Part shown: positions 6,362 through 16,000 of the stretch, one piece after another | Layout of the letters: every line of letters begins with the position of its first letter | Numbering within the stretch: position 1 is the first letter of the stretch | NCBI RefSeq assembly: GCF_003315205.1 | Contig: NZ_QNRR01000007.1 | Coordinates: 62,001-126,000 of the forward strand | Source: Roseimicrobium gellanilyticum | Lineage (GTDB): Bacteria; Verrucomicrobiota; Verrucomicrobiia; Verrucomicrobiales; Verrucomicrobiaceae | DNA length: 64,000 nucleotides | Direction of reading: 5' to 3' | Notes under the pieces: model-generated | The model's database searches: none | Told to the model about the DNA's origin: nothing | What the model saw: the letters and a program-made list of their open reading frames with translations, nothing else | Program-made: the position numbers and the translations under genes

Positions 6362-8872
6362 TCACGGTTCCAAGACAATCCGGAACCCAGTTTCGGCTGC
6401 CTCAGAGGCAGCAAAGGTTTGCCTCCAGGCTGAGGTGAAATACATGAGCTTGTTTCGTTCGATGTCGGCCTTGGCCTCAGGTGTTGTTGCCTGACTGGAA
6501 TCCCACGGGCGGGTCATAAACGAACCTCCCCGCATCAGGATGCTGTCCGCACCCGAGTTCTGGTCGGTGCACATTTCCAGCACATTGCCGCCGAGGTCGT
6601 AGAAGCCAAAGGGGTTGGCGCGATACTTCCCCACATCACAAACCTTGTGTGAGGCATAGTTTCCCAAGGATTCCAGCGCCTCTCCGGTTGTCTCTCCCCA
6701 GGGGAATACCTTGCGGTATCGCTCGTTATCCTTCTTATCTTTCCACGGCATGGCCGCGGGCTCTTTGAGATCCGCCATGCTGCTCCATTCCTGGTCCGTG
6801 GGGAGGTGGTAGTTGCGCCCTTCCAGTGCACTTAGTTTGAGGCAAAAGTTTTTGGCGAGCCTGGGTTCTGCTACGGTGACAGGTTCCTCGGGAGAACCTG
6901 AGATTTTGTAATCGGGAATGATCTGTCCGTAGTCCGACTTCCGAGTCTCGTAGATGCACCCCAGCATCGTCCGCACCGTCACCACACTGCCATCAGGCGC
7001 GAGGTCGACCACGGTGAAGGGCACAAACTTCATGCCCAAAGAATTGATAAAGGGATTCTCGAAGCTCCACGGGCCAGAACTGTCCCTGGGTTTTGGTTTG
7101 GGCACGTCCTGTCCCACGCCCATGAGGCCGAGATCAAAAATCTTCCTGTCGCCCGGTGCATTGCTGGAGATGTGCAGCGAGGCCTCCCGTGGACCAGCTT
7201 CAGCGGGCATGAAGCGGATGCTCAGTGTCCCGGTGGAGCCCGGGGCAATGCTGCGGCTCGTTCCATTGGAGCGGACGAAGTATTCCTTCGCAGCGGGCCC
7301 ATCCAGGTCGGTATAGGACAGCACCTGCAGCTCCGCCTGGCCCGTGTTTCGGATGGTCAGGTCCAGGATGGACTCGGTTCCGACCGTGATGTTGCCAAAC
7401 TTGAGGATGCTTCCTCCATCCGCCAGCATCGTGCCCACAGGTTGCTCCAGGGAGATGTCCGGTGTTTTGATGGGAGGCTCGGGTACGGCACGCGGCGGCG
7501 CTCCGATGCCGCTCACGATGATGTCAAAGGGACGGTCACGGTCGGAGGAGTTGCTCGCCAGGTGCAGCGTCGCGGTCCGGATTCCTGCTTCGCGGGGCGT
7601 AAAGCTCACGATGAAATTCGTGTCCTCCTGGGGAGGCAGGGGAGCGCTGCTGAGGCGGGACACGGAGAACTCATCTGCACCATCGTGCGCGAGTGCCAGG
7701 CCTTCGAGTTCAGCTTGGCCCACGTTCTTGACCACTACCGTTCTTGTCGAGGTCATGCCGATGGCGGACTCCCCGAAGTCGACCGCGCCTTTGCCATGTT
7801 TCAGGGTGCGGCCCAGGGGATACTCGACTGCCATCACCGGCCCGCGGCTGGCCTGTTCGGATGACTGGGGTGTCTGGGTGAACCAAAGGAGTGAGCTTCC
7901 GCCGAGGACGGCGCATGAGGCAAAGGCGGCGCCGATCTTACCCCAGGGTGTCGTCGATGGCGTGGGTGGCAGGGGCGGCCGGACATACAGGGCCTTTTCC
8001 CAGGCGGCACAAGTCTGCCACCTGTCCTGGGCACGGCGCTGCAGTGCTTTGTCAATCGCGGCCAGAAAGACCGTGCTGTATTCGCGGAGATCGGGATGGT
8101 GCGCCAGTTTTACCAGGGGATCATTCTCGTGCCGGTCCGTCGCCCACGGAGGGTCTGTGCGCATGAAAATCCGGTAGAGCACGGCTCCCAGGGCATAGAG
8201 ATCCGTCCATGGGCCTTGTCTACCGTTGGTCTGATACTGCTCGATGGGGCCATAGCCCGCCGTGACTATGGCGCTGATATTGGAGGTCTTCAGCCCGGTC
8301 ATCATGCGGGCGTTGCCGAAGTCGATCAGGACCGGCAACTTGGACTTCCTGTCCATGCGGATGTTCTCAGGCTTCAAGTCCCGGTGCATCACGCCCCCTT
8401 CATGCACGAGGGCGAGCGCTGATAGCAGTGTCAGCGTGAAGGTGCGCAGGAAGTCTTCGCTGGGCCGGGCATGCTTGTTGAGCCAGGCCTCCAGGTTGTC
8501 CCCATCAATGTACGCCATCACCAGGTAGGCCGTGCCATTGTCCTCAAAGAAGTCGTACACTGGAACGATGGACGGGTGCTGCAGGCTGGCCAGGGTCTTC
8601 GCCTCGTTCAGGAAGGAGCGTCTCGCCCACTCCAACGACTCTTCGTTCTTCGGGCCGCCCCTGGCCACAATCCTCACCCCGTCCCGGGCTCGCGCGGCGA
8701 AATCAAACGGCAGCATTTCCTTGATGGCAACGTGACGCTCGAGTTGATGATCGTAGGCCAGGTAAGTAAGGCCAAAGTTTCCATGACCCAGGAGTTCCTG
8801 GAGCTCGTAATTCCGTTCGCCAAGTGTCAGGCGGTATCCTTTTGGCAGAGCATAGATGTGTTCGGAGGCCAT
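6362..8872 (-). CDS. Transmembrane Ser/Thr kinase with ASH and FGE-like domains
   Basis: The 836-residue protein begins with a Ser/Thr kinase domain (about 20-295): glycine loop GHGNFG, Lys51 in VAIKE, HRDLKPEN at 163-170 and DFG at 184-186, so it should be active. A transmembrane helix lies at about 312-330. Two beta-sandwich domains of the ASH/choice-of-anchor D type follow (about 350-460 and 475-590; each has an FGxxxxG start and a KNVGQAEL or RNTGQAEL strand). The C-terminal part (about 600-836) is FGE-sulfatase-like, with LPTDQEW, GFYDLGGNVLEM, RGGSF and TGFRIV. The catalytic cysteines of true FGE are absent after RGGSF, so this part is probably a ligand- or cell-wall-sensing module. Confidence 0.88.
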   Translation of the reverse strand: MASEHIYALPKGYRLTLGERNYELQELLGHGNFGLTYLAYDHQLERHVAIKEMLPFDFAARARDGVRIVARGGPKNEESLEWARRSFLNEAKTLASLQHPSIVPVYDFFEDNGTAYLVMAYIDGDNLEAWLNKHARPSEDFLRTFTLTLLSALALVHEGGVMHRDLKPENIRMDRKSKLPVLIDFGNARMMTGLKTSNISAIVTAGYGPIEQYQTNGRQGPWTDLYALGAVLYRIFMRTDPPWATDRHENDPLVKLAHHPDLREYSTVFLAAIDKALQRRAQDRWQTCAAWEKALYVRPPLPPTPSTTPWGKIGAAFASCAVLGGSSLLWFTQTPQSSEQASRGPVMAVEYPLGRTLKHGKGAVDFGESAIGMTSTRTVVVKNVGQAELEGLALAHDGADEFSVSRLSSAPLPPQEDTNFIVSFTPREAGIRTATLHLASNSSDRDRPFDIIVSGIGAPPRAVPEPPIKTPDISLEQPVGTMLADGGSILKFGNITVGTESILDLTIRNTGQAELQVLSYTDLDGPAAKEYFVRSNGTSRSIAPGSTGTLSIRFMPAEAGPREASLHISSNAPGDRKIFDLGLMGVGQDVPKPKPRDSSGPWSFENPFINSLGMKFVPFTVVDLAPDGSVVTVRTMLGCIYETRKSDYGQIIPDYKISGSPEEPVTVAEPRLAKNFCLKLSALEGRNYHLPTDQEWSSMADLKEPAAMPWKDKKDNERYRKVFPWGETTGEALESLGNYASHKVCDVGKYRANPFGFYDLGGNVLEMCTDQNSGADSILMRGGSFMTRPWDSSQATTPEAKADIERNKLMYFTSAWRQTFAASEAAETGFRIVLEP

Positions 8873-9050
8873 GGGAGCAGGGACAGCGGGTCAGAAACGG
8901 AGGAGGTGCATCTTCAAAGGTCTACTGCGCGTCCGGGTTCCATACTGACAGTTGAGTGATCATTTTTTTGTTTGAACGAGATGGTGATGGAATGGAGGAA
9001 ATGGGCGGGACATCGCTTTCGCCGGTGAGTCCTTGCCGCTTCGGCGCCGC

Positions 9051-11294
9051 TCAGGAATGTGGCGTGGACGGCATCGAGCCTTCTGCTTCGAATACTTCAG
9101 GCGGGGCGCCTGCGGTCACCTCCCCGGAGGAAAAGTTCAACACGCCGGCATTCTTCGTTTCGATCTCCTTCGGGGCTGGGTTCCCGTCCTTGGTGACAGG
9201 CGGCGTGGGGACTGGGTTTCGCGCCTCCTCTTTCTTTTCCTCTTCCTTCTTCGGCGGCGAAGGTGACGGCGAAGGCTTCGGTTCCTTTGCTTTGGCCTTC
9301 TCCTTTTCCTCGGTCGACTTGTCTCCCTCCTTCTTAGGCGCAGTAGGAGGCGTACCTTTGGGAGCTTCCCTTGCAGAAGGCGGATTGGGTTTTGGACTTG
9401 GATTCGAAGGAGGAGTCGGCGGTGTCCCCGCCGTTGGGGACGCAGGCGTCGTTGGCGAAGTAGAAGACGAAGGGGGCGCGGGAGGAGGCTCGGTCTTGGG
9501 TTTGTCTGTACTGTCGGCGAGCTCGTTCGGAGGCGTTGAGGCCGAGTTCTCCGCCGACTTCACGTACACGAGGCGGAATCCCAGGTGGTGCTTCTTCTCA
9601 TCATGCCGGATGACGGACCACTTCTCGCGCATGTTCATGTCCTGGTACATGGTGGCGAGTGCGGCCAGATTATGCAGTGTTTCCTCGTCCCCTGGGGCAG
9701 TATCGAAGTGGGAGCCCAGCATCGCGAAGTCTTTGAACTCCTGCGGTGACGGCTGATTGCGATTGGGCGAGAGCCCCACCATTTCTGCGACATTGCCCAC
9801 ATAGTCCGACACCGCGAAGGGCTGATCCATGGTGCGATCGATCTGGTCACCGGGCTGGATTTTGCCCGAGCCCACGTTCCCAAAATCCTCCGGCCTCTTC
9901 TTCTCCATGCCCCAGGGATAGGTCCATTGCAGATCGGGACCCCGTCCGGACGCAATCCATTCCATGGCCTCGGGCAGGCGATAGTGCCACTTCTCTCCCG
10001 CTCCCCGTTCGGCGATGGCCGCCTGGTCCTTCTGCGTGAGAAGCCGTGCAAACTCCTGCGCCTCGTCGGGGGTGATGTCCGTGATCGGCTGAAGCTCCTC
10101 TCCGTCCTTGATGGTCCGCGGTTTGGGCGAGATCGCATTCCAATCCTCGCGTGTGACCTCGTACTTGGTCATGTAGAGGGTGGTCCCATCCTGCCGCTTC
10201 ACCGGGTGGAAGCGCATGCCCCTGAAGTTCACAAAGCCGACGTCGAGGGGTTTGCCGAGGTTCACGTCCCGGACCGCGTTCAGGTCTCCGACGACCGCCT
10301 TCTCGGGTTCCTGCTTGCGTTCCGGGGTTTCGTGTTCCTGCGGAGCCGGGGTGGGCGGTGGTTGTTGCACCACCACGGGGTCCGGGCGTGTCAGCAGGTA
10401 GGCTGCCACCGCAGCGAGCAGCAGTCCCGTCACCACGAGCAGCGCTGCGGCCACGGCCCGCTTCGGGAGCCGTGCGCTTGCTCCGGGTGAGGTATCTTTT
10501 GGCACCACGGCCGCCACCGTGAGATTGTCACCTTCGGGACCATTGGCTTCCGCAGCACGCGCGACGGCTTTTTTCAGGCGCGCTTCCAGGCCCCGGCTGT
10601 CTCCGGCGAGCATGTCCAGCATGACGCGTGGCGGGGTCCGCTCCCAGAAACCATCTGTGCACAGCACGAAGGCATCCGTGGGCGTGACTTCATCCGTCCC
10701 GTAAGTCGGCTCGCGATATTCCTTCGTGCCCAGGGACTGCAGCAGCCGCCCCTGGTCTGGATGCTCACCCATCTGCTCCTCGGACACTTCGCCTTGCTCG
10801 AAGAGAATCTGCACAACGGAATGATCTCGTGTGCGGGCTATCTGCTTGCCATTGCGGAAGCGATACAGCCGTGAGTCGCCCGAGTGAACCCAATGCGCTT
10901 CCGTGGGAGTCAGGTAGAGCGCCACAATGGTCGAAGCCGGCGCGCGCTTGTCACCCATACCTGCCAGGTCGGTGATCCTGCCGTGCGCCGCAGCGCTCAT
11001 CTTCAAGAGGTCGATCTTCGGCTCCGTGAGCACCCCATTGCGATTTCTCCAGAGTTCCTCCGCCGTCCGCACCACAATCGCGGAGGCCTCGTCACCATTG
11101 CGGCAGCCTCCCACGCCATCACAGACGACGATGAGCAGGGTGGACTCCGCGGGATTGGTGAAGAGCCAGCACGCATCCTGCTGCTCGCTGCGTCCACCTA
11201 TCTGTGGCTGGAGCGCAATTGCGCTCCATGGAGGTACGACGGCTCGGTGCGTGCCGGGCTTCTTGGCGGAGGGAGGTGGCGAGGTCTTTGGCAT
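9051..11294 (-). CDS. Transmembrane PP2C phosphatase with FGE-like domain
   Basis: Residues 24-265 form a PP2C/PPM phosphatase with the metal ligands visible in EQQDA (Asp40), VCDGVGG (Asp59), CTDGFWE and EGDNLTV. A transmembrane helix at about 279-302 leads to an FGE-sulfatase-like domain (about 352-610) with MTKYEVTREDW, YRLPEAMEWIA, DYVGNVAEM and LGFRLVYV, again without catalytic cysteines. The last 135 residues are rich in Pro, Lys and Glu and probably unstructured. The domain plan mirrors the kinase encoded next, with kinase replaced by phosphatase. It starts only 4 bases after the stop of the upstream kinase gene, so the two are likely co-translated. Confidence 0.88.
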   Translation of the reverse strand: MPKTSPPPSAKKPGTHRAVVPPWSAIALQPQIGGRSEQQDACWLFTNPAESTLLIVVCDGVGGCRNGDEASAIVVRTAEELWRNRNGVLTEPKIDLLKMSAAAHGRITDLAGMGDKRAPASTIVALYLTPTEAHWVHSGDSRLYRFRNGKQIARTRDHSVVQILFEQGEVSEEQMGEHPDQGRLLQSLGTKEYREPTYGTDEVTPTDAFVLCTDGFWERTPPRVMLDMLAGDSRGLEARLKKAVARAAEANGPEGDNLTVAAVVPKDTSPGASARLPKRAVAAALLVVTGLLLAAVAAYLLTRPDPVVVQQPPPTPAPQEHETPERKQEPEKAVVGDLNAVRDVNLGKPLDVGFVNFRGMRFHPVKRQDGTTLYMTKYEVTREDWNAISPKPRTIKDGEELQPITDITPDEAQEFARLLTQKDQAAIAERGAGEKWHYRLPEAMEWIASGRGPDLQWTYPWGMEKKRPEDFGNVGSGKIQPGDQIDRTMDQPFAVSDYVGNVAEMVGLSPNRNQPSPQEFKDFAMLGSHFDTAPGDEETLHNLAALATMYQDMNMREKWSVIRHDEKKHHLGFRLVYVKSAENSASTPPNELADSTDKPKTEPPPAPPSSSTSPTTPASPTAGTPPTPPSNPSPKPNPPSAREAPKGTPPTAPKKEGDKSTEEKEKAKAKEPKPSPSPSPPKKEEEKKEEARNPVPTPPVTKDGNPAPKEIETKNAGVLNFSSGEVTAGAPPEVFEAEGSMPSTPHS

Positions 11295-11298
11295 GGCT

Positions 11299-13287
11299 TC
11301 AATTTTTTACGACGATCACGATGACGGGCTCGTCCAGATCGGGGAAAACTTCGACGACAGGAGTACTGGCAAGCACGGCTTCCGCTGTTTCTTTGCCACC
11401 AGGGACCAGGATGATCTTGTCATCCGGCAGTTCAGAAACTTTCTTGCGGTTGGCTGCGTTCTGGAACAACCCGAACGCCATGTCCTCCGGATCGCGTGGT
11501 CCCTGGAGCTCAAAGTTCTCCCGGTCCTTCCGGATGATTTCCCTGACGGCAGCCAGCGGAGTGATGCCACGTGCCATCTGTTCTCTCGCAGTGGCACAGT
11601 CTGCCTCGGACAACCGGCAGCGATAACCGGCAGCGCGCGCGGTGACGATGCGCCGTGAGATAGAGGGGCTGCCGTGGCTGGCCTTCTCAATGCGCACCTC
11701 CCGCACCACCAGCCCAATGCGGCGGACACTGCTGCCAATCAATTGCCGCTCGTACGTGAAGATCTGGCGCATCTCCGCGGTATCAGTGGCAGGGTGATAG
11801 TTTACACAGGTGGAGCCGAGGTGGGTGAATCCTCCCACATCCGCCGCATACCGGGCTTCATCACGCGCCTCTTCTGCCATGAAGGCAGTGCGACTCATCT
11901 CCCGCAGATCCGCTGTTTCACCGGTGTCATTCACCGTCACGGACTCCGCATAGTTCTCTGCTTTGACACGCTGTTCGATCTCTTCCTTGAGGAATCGATC
12001 CATCTTCGCGGGAATCTCCTTGGGTGGCGGCATCGCAGCGCTGGCCACCGCATCGGTGGGAGGAGGTGTGGTGGGCTGCGCGCGGGTGGCAACCACCTGC
12101 GATTTCACTCTCTCATTCTCATTCTCGCTGGCGGCTGGCGGCTCACTGCCAGGCACCTTCTCCTGCGGATGGGGCTCCGGTGGTGTTACTGCCCCGGCCT
12201 TCGCGGTGGAAATGGGCGCCATGGCGATCTGGTGCAGCCCTGCGTCGGAAATCTTTCCGGTGACTTGCTCTTGGTGCTCGGGCTCTGCTGACATGCGGGC
12301 CGCGATCCACGCGCTCGTGAAAGCCAGCACCAGGCAGATGAAAATCGCCAGCACCCAGTTTGCGGTGTCCCCAGTCCTGCTCTTCACGTCCTTGGTGCGC
12401 ACAGATCCCTTGCGCAACAGCATCTTCCGCCATTGCGCGATGGACTTGGGCCGGCGATCCGCCTTCAAGGCCATCGCGGCATCAATCCCCTTGAGCAGGG
12501 CAGGGGAGTACCGCCCGCGGTAGGCGACGGCCAGCGGCATGTATTTGTCCTTCACGTTGCGCTCGCATGCGGGCTGGGGATCCTTCATGGTGATGGCTCT
12601 CACCAGCGTGGCTGCCGTGGCGTAGATGTCCGAGGCGGGCGTGAGTGGCTCCGTGGACGTGTACTGCTCAGGGGGGGAGTAGCCGTCCGCATGAAAAATG
12701 AAGGTGGACTTGCCATTGCGCTCGCCGTCAGGACGCGCAGCGCCGAAGTCCAGCAGGATGACCTCATTGCGCCGAGTGAGGTAGATGTTGTTCGGCTTGA
12801 CGTCGCGGTGCAGCAGGCGCGCCGCATGCACTGCCTCCAGCCCATCGAGCACTTGTGTCAGCACGGGCAGGAGATCCGCTTCGGAAGGGCGCCTGGGAAG
12901 TTTGCGCAGGTACTGGCTGAACGTCTGCCCATCCACATAGTTCATCACGATATACGAGGTGTTATTCTCCTCGAAGGAGGCCTGCACTGTCACGATGTTG
13001 GGATGCCGGAAGAGGGCCAGATGCTTCGCCTCATCCGTGAACTTGCGCAGCAGTCCCTTCCACTCCGCGACCAGCGAGGGCTCCATCGAAATGGGATATA
13101 CCGCGTGCCCCCGCCGGGTGACGGATTCGGTTCGGAACAGTTCTTTGATCGCCACCTTGTGGCCGAGCTTCGTGTCCGTCGCCAGGTAGGTGAAGGCGAA
13201 TCCGCCCTTGCCGAGACAGCGCTCGATGCGGAAGCGCCGCACCATGGTGCCAGCAGGCAGGGCGAAGTGGTGAGTCTGCAGGACCAT
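11299..13287 (-). CDS. Transmembrane Ser/Thr protein kinase
   Basis: The 662-residue protein carries a Ser/Thr kinase domain (about 18-290) with glycine loop GKGGFA, Lys48 in VAIKE, HRDVKPNN at 160-167 and DFG at 180-182. The segment GYSPPEQY follows the activation loop, as in the two other kinases here. A transmembrane helix spans about 311-330. The outer part has a low-complexity linker (about 335-430) and an unrecognised domain with VVREVRIEK, AAGYRCRLSEADCATAREQ and a hydrophobic end IIVVK-like tail (VIVIVVKN). The stop lies 9 bases from the start side of the neighbouring kinase gene, consistent with one operon. Confidence 0.87.
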   Translation of the reverse strand: MVLQTHHFALPAGTMVRRFRIERCLGKGGFAFTYLATDTKLGHKVAIKELFRTESVTRRGHAVYPISMEPSLVAEWKGLLRKFTDEAKHLALFRHPNIVTVQASFEENNTSYIVMNYVDGQTFSQYLRKLPRRPSEADLLPVLTQVLDGLEAVHAARLLHRDVKPNNIYLTRRNEVILLDFGAARPDGERNGKSTFIFHADGYSPPEQYTSTEPLTPASDIYATAATLVRAITMKDPQPACERNVKDKYMPLAVAYRGRYSPALLKGIDAAMALKADRRPKSIAQWRKMLLRKGSVRTKDVKSRTGDTANWVLAIFICLVLAFTSAWIAARMSAEPEHQEQVTGKISDAGLHQIAMAPISTAKAGAVTPPEPHPQEKVPGSEPPAASENENERVKSQVVATRAQPTTPPPTDAVASAAMPPPKEIPAKMDRFLKEEIEQRVKAENYAESVTVNDTGETADLREMSRTAFMAEEARDEARYAADVGGFTHLGSTCVNYHPATDTAEMRQIFTYERQLIGSSVRRIGLVVREVRIEKASHGSPSISRRIVTARAAGYRCRLSEADCATAREQMARGITPLAAVREIIRKDRENFELQGPRDPEDMAFGLFQNAANRKKVSELPDDKIILVPGGKETAEAVLASTPVVEVFPDLDEPVIVIVVKN

Positions 13288-13296
13288 GGCGGACAG

Positions 13297-14502
13297 TTAG
13301 TGAACGAGCAGGGAAAGGAGGAGGAAGATCACCCCCCAGAGCAGCACCACCATGCCCAGGGCCGCCAGCACCCACTTCACCGGGGAGCGCCGCACGGGTT
13401 CCCCATTCCAGTTCGTATCCAGAATCTCGGAGACCTCATGCACCGGTGGATGAACCTCTGGCACCCGCACGGGGGGAGGAGGTGGTGGTGGTGATTGCGT
13501 TGGCCGGGTAAAAGGCGGGAGGGGTGGAGGACCGACGGTTGGCGGAATCTTCGTGGGTGGCAGTGTACCAGTGGCAGTGCCATTGCCAGATGTGGTGGCG
13601 GGAGCCGGTGGTAGAAATTCACGCCAGGCGGCAACCGTCTGCGGGCGGAGCTTGGCTTGGACAATGAGCGCCGTATCGATCGCCTTGCGGAATTTTTCCG
13701 AATAGGCACCCAACTCCCGCCGCTGTGCGAGCGGCCGATACTGGTCCCCATTCTCGCCAAGTCTCTCGATGGACTCGGGAGGTGGCGTGCCGGTGATGGC
13801 GCGATACAGAGAGGCGCCCACGGCATAGATATCGGTGTACGGTCCCTGCTTGTCGCTGCTGCCGTACTGCTCGAAAGGAGCGTAGCCACGCGTGAGAACG
13901 GCGTCCATCTGGCGGCTGCGATTGGCAATCAATTGACGTGCCGCGCCAAAGTCGATGAGAAGAGGCTGGCTGCTTCCGGCCAGGACGAGGATGTTCTCCG
14001 GCTTGATGTCCCGGTGCAGGTAGCCCACCCCGTGCACGGTTTCCAGGCCATCGAGCAACGGGTGGAGGAGCGACAGCAATTCACTCTCGCCCGGAGGAGC
14101 GCCGGGCCCGCGATCCTCCAGGTATTTTTCGAAGGTGATCCCGTGTGCAAAGGGCATGACGTAGTAGCTGGTTCCGTTGCGGTCGAACAGATCGAGAATT
14201 TTCACCACGTTTGGATGATTCAAGCGGCTCAGGATGGTGGCTTCCCGCAGGAAGTCCTGCTGGCAGTGCTTGAACCCGCGCATCAAGCTGGTGGAGAGCG
14301 GCACGATTTCCTGTGTGGGCGTGGAGCGGGTGGCGAAATCTCCTGGCAGCAACTCCTTGATCACGCACGGAAGATTGAACCGGTGCGAATGCGCCTGGTA
14401 CGTCACCCCGAAGTTGCCGACTCCCAGCGTCCGGTGGATCTGATAATGATCCAGCCGGAAGCCGATGGGCAGGGCCAAGGGAAATTCTTCGTGGGCGCTC
14501 AT
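13297..14502 (-). CDS. Tail-anchored Ser/Thr protein kinase
   Basis: With the start at 14502 this is a 401-residue kinase. The catalytic domain (about 18-300) has glycine loop GVGNFG, Lys49 in CVIKE, HRDIKPEN at 163-170 and DFG at 184-186. A proline-rich linker (about 310-370) is followed by one hydrophobic helix at the very C-terminus (about 380-400), so the kinase is held on the cytoplasmic face with almost nothing outside. The N-terminus (ALPIGFRL) matches the start of the kinase at 8872 (ALPKGYRL), which supports the shorter start. It lies between the protease-FHA gene and the other kinase. Confidence 0.87.
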   Translation of the reverse strand: MSAHEEFPLALPIGFRLDHYQIHRTLGVGNFGVTYQAHSHRFNLPCVIKELLPGDFATRSTPTQEIVPLSTSLMRGFKHCQQDFLREATILSRLNHPNVVKILDLFDRNGTSYYVMPFAHGITFEKYLEDRGPGAPPGESELLSLLHPLLDGLETVHGVGYLHRDIKPENILVLAGSSQPLLIDFGAARQLIANRSRQMDAVLTRGYAPFEQYGSSDKQGPYTDIYAVGASLYRAITGTPPPESIERLGENGDQYRPLAQRRELGAYSEKFRKAIDTALIVQAKLRPQTVAAWREFLPPAPATTSGNGTATGTLPPTKIPPTVGPPPLPPFTRPTQSPPPPPPPVRVPEVHPPVHEVSEILDTNWNGEPVRRSPVKWVLAALGMVVLLWGVIFLLLSLLVH

Positions 14503-14540
14503 GATGGAACCGTGGGAGAGCAGGAACAAAAGGGGACCGT

Positions 14541-15986
14541 CTAGAAGCGCCGGCGGAGCAAGGCGGTGACCTGGCCGAAGTCCATCCGGTCACCTTCCTT
14601 GAGCGCCTGGTCCCTGAAGGGGGCGGAGAGACGGATGTTGTTTACCTTCGTCCCATTGGAAGAATTCCGGTCCGCGACGAAGAGTGAGCCGCTCTTGAGC
14701 TCGAAATGCAGATGCTGGCGGGAAATACTGTCGTGCTTCACCGTCACTCCACTGAAGTCCGCGTTGCGACCCAGGATCACACGACCGCGTCCCTTGATGA
14801 AGTCCTCATCCGTGAGGCTGACCCGTTGGCGAAAGCCACCCTCGCCCGTGATTTCAAGCTCCCATACCACTCCTGATGAGGGATTCGAAAGTGCCGTGGC
14901 ATCCCCGTTTGTGCCCCCTGGCTTCTGATGATTTCCAGGCCGGCCCTGCCCGTTGTTCATGAACTCCTCCATCTTTTGCCTGAAGATGGATGTGGGCATG
15001 CTCATCGTGGCGGGACGACGCTTCGTCAGCAGCGTCAACCCCAGGCCGGCCGCCACGAGCAGTGCGGCAGATGCCAGGGCGATCAGGGCTTTCTGAAGCA
15101 TCGTGAGCTGGCCCGGATTCACGATGTTCACCTGACCGAATGGAACGTCGTGCTCGGAAAGGAACGCCGCGAGTTCCTTGGACGACATGGCAAACTGGAT
15201 CTGGTGCACAGCCTGCTGCCTGCCCTGGCCTACGACGCCCACCACGTACCCGGCACGGTCCAGCAGCGGACCGCCGCTGTTTCCGGGCGCGATGTCCACA
15301 TTGAATTCCACCGTTTCCACACTGCGGCCTTCGAGATCGGACTCCTGGCCCTTGTTGTCCACTTGCAGCAAGGCCCGGCGGGCGATACGGCGGACTCCGC
15401 CGGGAGGCGCCACGGAAGGTGCCGCAAACTGCGCCAGCGACTGGTTCTCCTCCATGTCCTGCGTGATGTCCACCCCCTTGGTCTTGAGTTCCGGCAGGGT
15501 CACTTTGTTCAACAGGATCTTTCCAAGGCCGATGGGCCGGGTGTCTGCGATGGCAGGAAAGCCCACCGATGAGACAATGGTGTTGCCACTGATGTCAGGA
15601 TTCGGCAGCGCGAGGTTCAAGGTCAGCGGGGAGGCGTTGATGCCCGAGCTCACCACGGCAAGATCCGCCTCCGGCAGCGTTTTCACCGATTTCGCCAGGT
15701 GAAGGCGGATGCGATCCTTGTTCTTGTGCAGGATGAAGATCATGTCCGCCCCTGCGACCACATGATTGTTCGTCACCACGTCACCGCGATCATTGATGAT
15801 GAAGCCAGAGCCCACACGTTCGAACGCAGGTGCGGTCGTCCGAACGCAAAGAAAGCGGACACAGGAGTCTTTGACTCGCTCGGTATCGAGTCCGTTTCCT
15901 TGATTGCAGCCGCTGGAGCCCAGCACTGCTCCGAATACACACAGGCGCACCAGGTGATGTTTTATACAGGCAAAGAAGGAGGTCAT
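14541..15986 (-). CDS. Trypsin-like serine protease with TM helix and FHA domain
   Basis: The 481-residue product has an N-terminal export signal with a possible lipidation Cys27 (SSGC). A trypsin-like S1C domain follows with a full catalytic triad: His75 in TNNHVV, Asp108 in EADLAVV and Ser237 in GNSGGP. There is no clear PDZ domain. A transmembrane helix (about 297-320) connects to a cytoplasmic FHA domain near residues 380-481, with ILGRN, SRQHLHF and DRNSSNGTKVN. The topology places the protease outside and the phosphothreonine reader inside, so phosphorylation could control or localise proteolysis. The gene lies between the VWA gene and a kinase gene. Confidence 0.85.
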   Translation of the reverse strand: MTSFFACIKHHLVRLCVFGAVLGSSGCNQGNGLDTERVKDSCVRFLCVRTTAPAFERVGSGFIINDRGDVVTNNHVVAGADMIFILHKNKDRIRLHLAKSVKTLPEADLAVVSSGINASPLTLNLALPNPDISGNTIVSSVGFPAIADTRPIGLGKILLNKVTLPELKTKGVDITQDMEENQSLAQFAAPSVAPPGGVRRIARRALLQVDNKGQESDLEGRSVETVEFNVDIAPGNSGGPLLDRAGYVVGVVGQGRQQAVHQIQFAMSSKELAAFLSEHDVPFGQVNIVNPGQLTMLQKALIALASAALLVAAGLGLTLLTKRRPATMSMPTSIFRQKMEEFMNNGQGRPGNHQKPGGTNGDATALSNPSSGVVWELEITGEGGFRQRVSLTDEDFIKGRGRVILGRNADFSGVTVKHDSISRQHLHFELKSGSLFVADRNSSNGTKVNNIRLSAPFRDQALKEGDRMDFGQVTALLRRRF

Positions 15987-16000
15987 GAATGTTGTTGGGG

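Noticed and set aside
12433-13494. 353-codon plus-strand frame opposite two kinase genes
   Set aside because: It crosses the boundary of two well-supported kinase genes and is His/Arg/Gln-rich without motifs.
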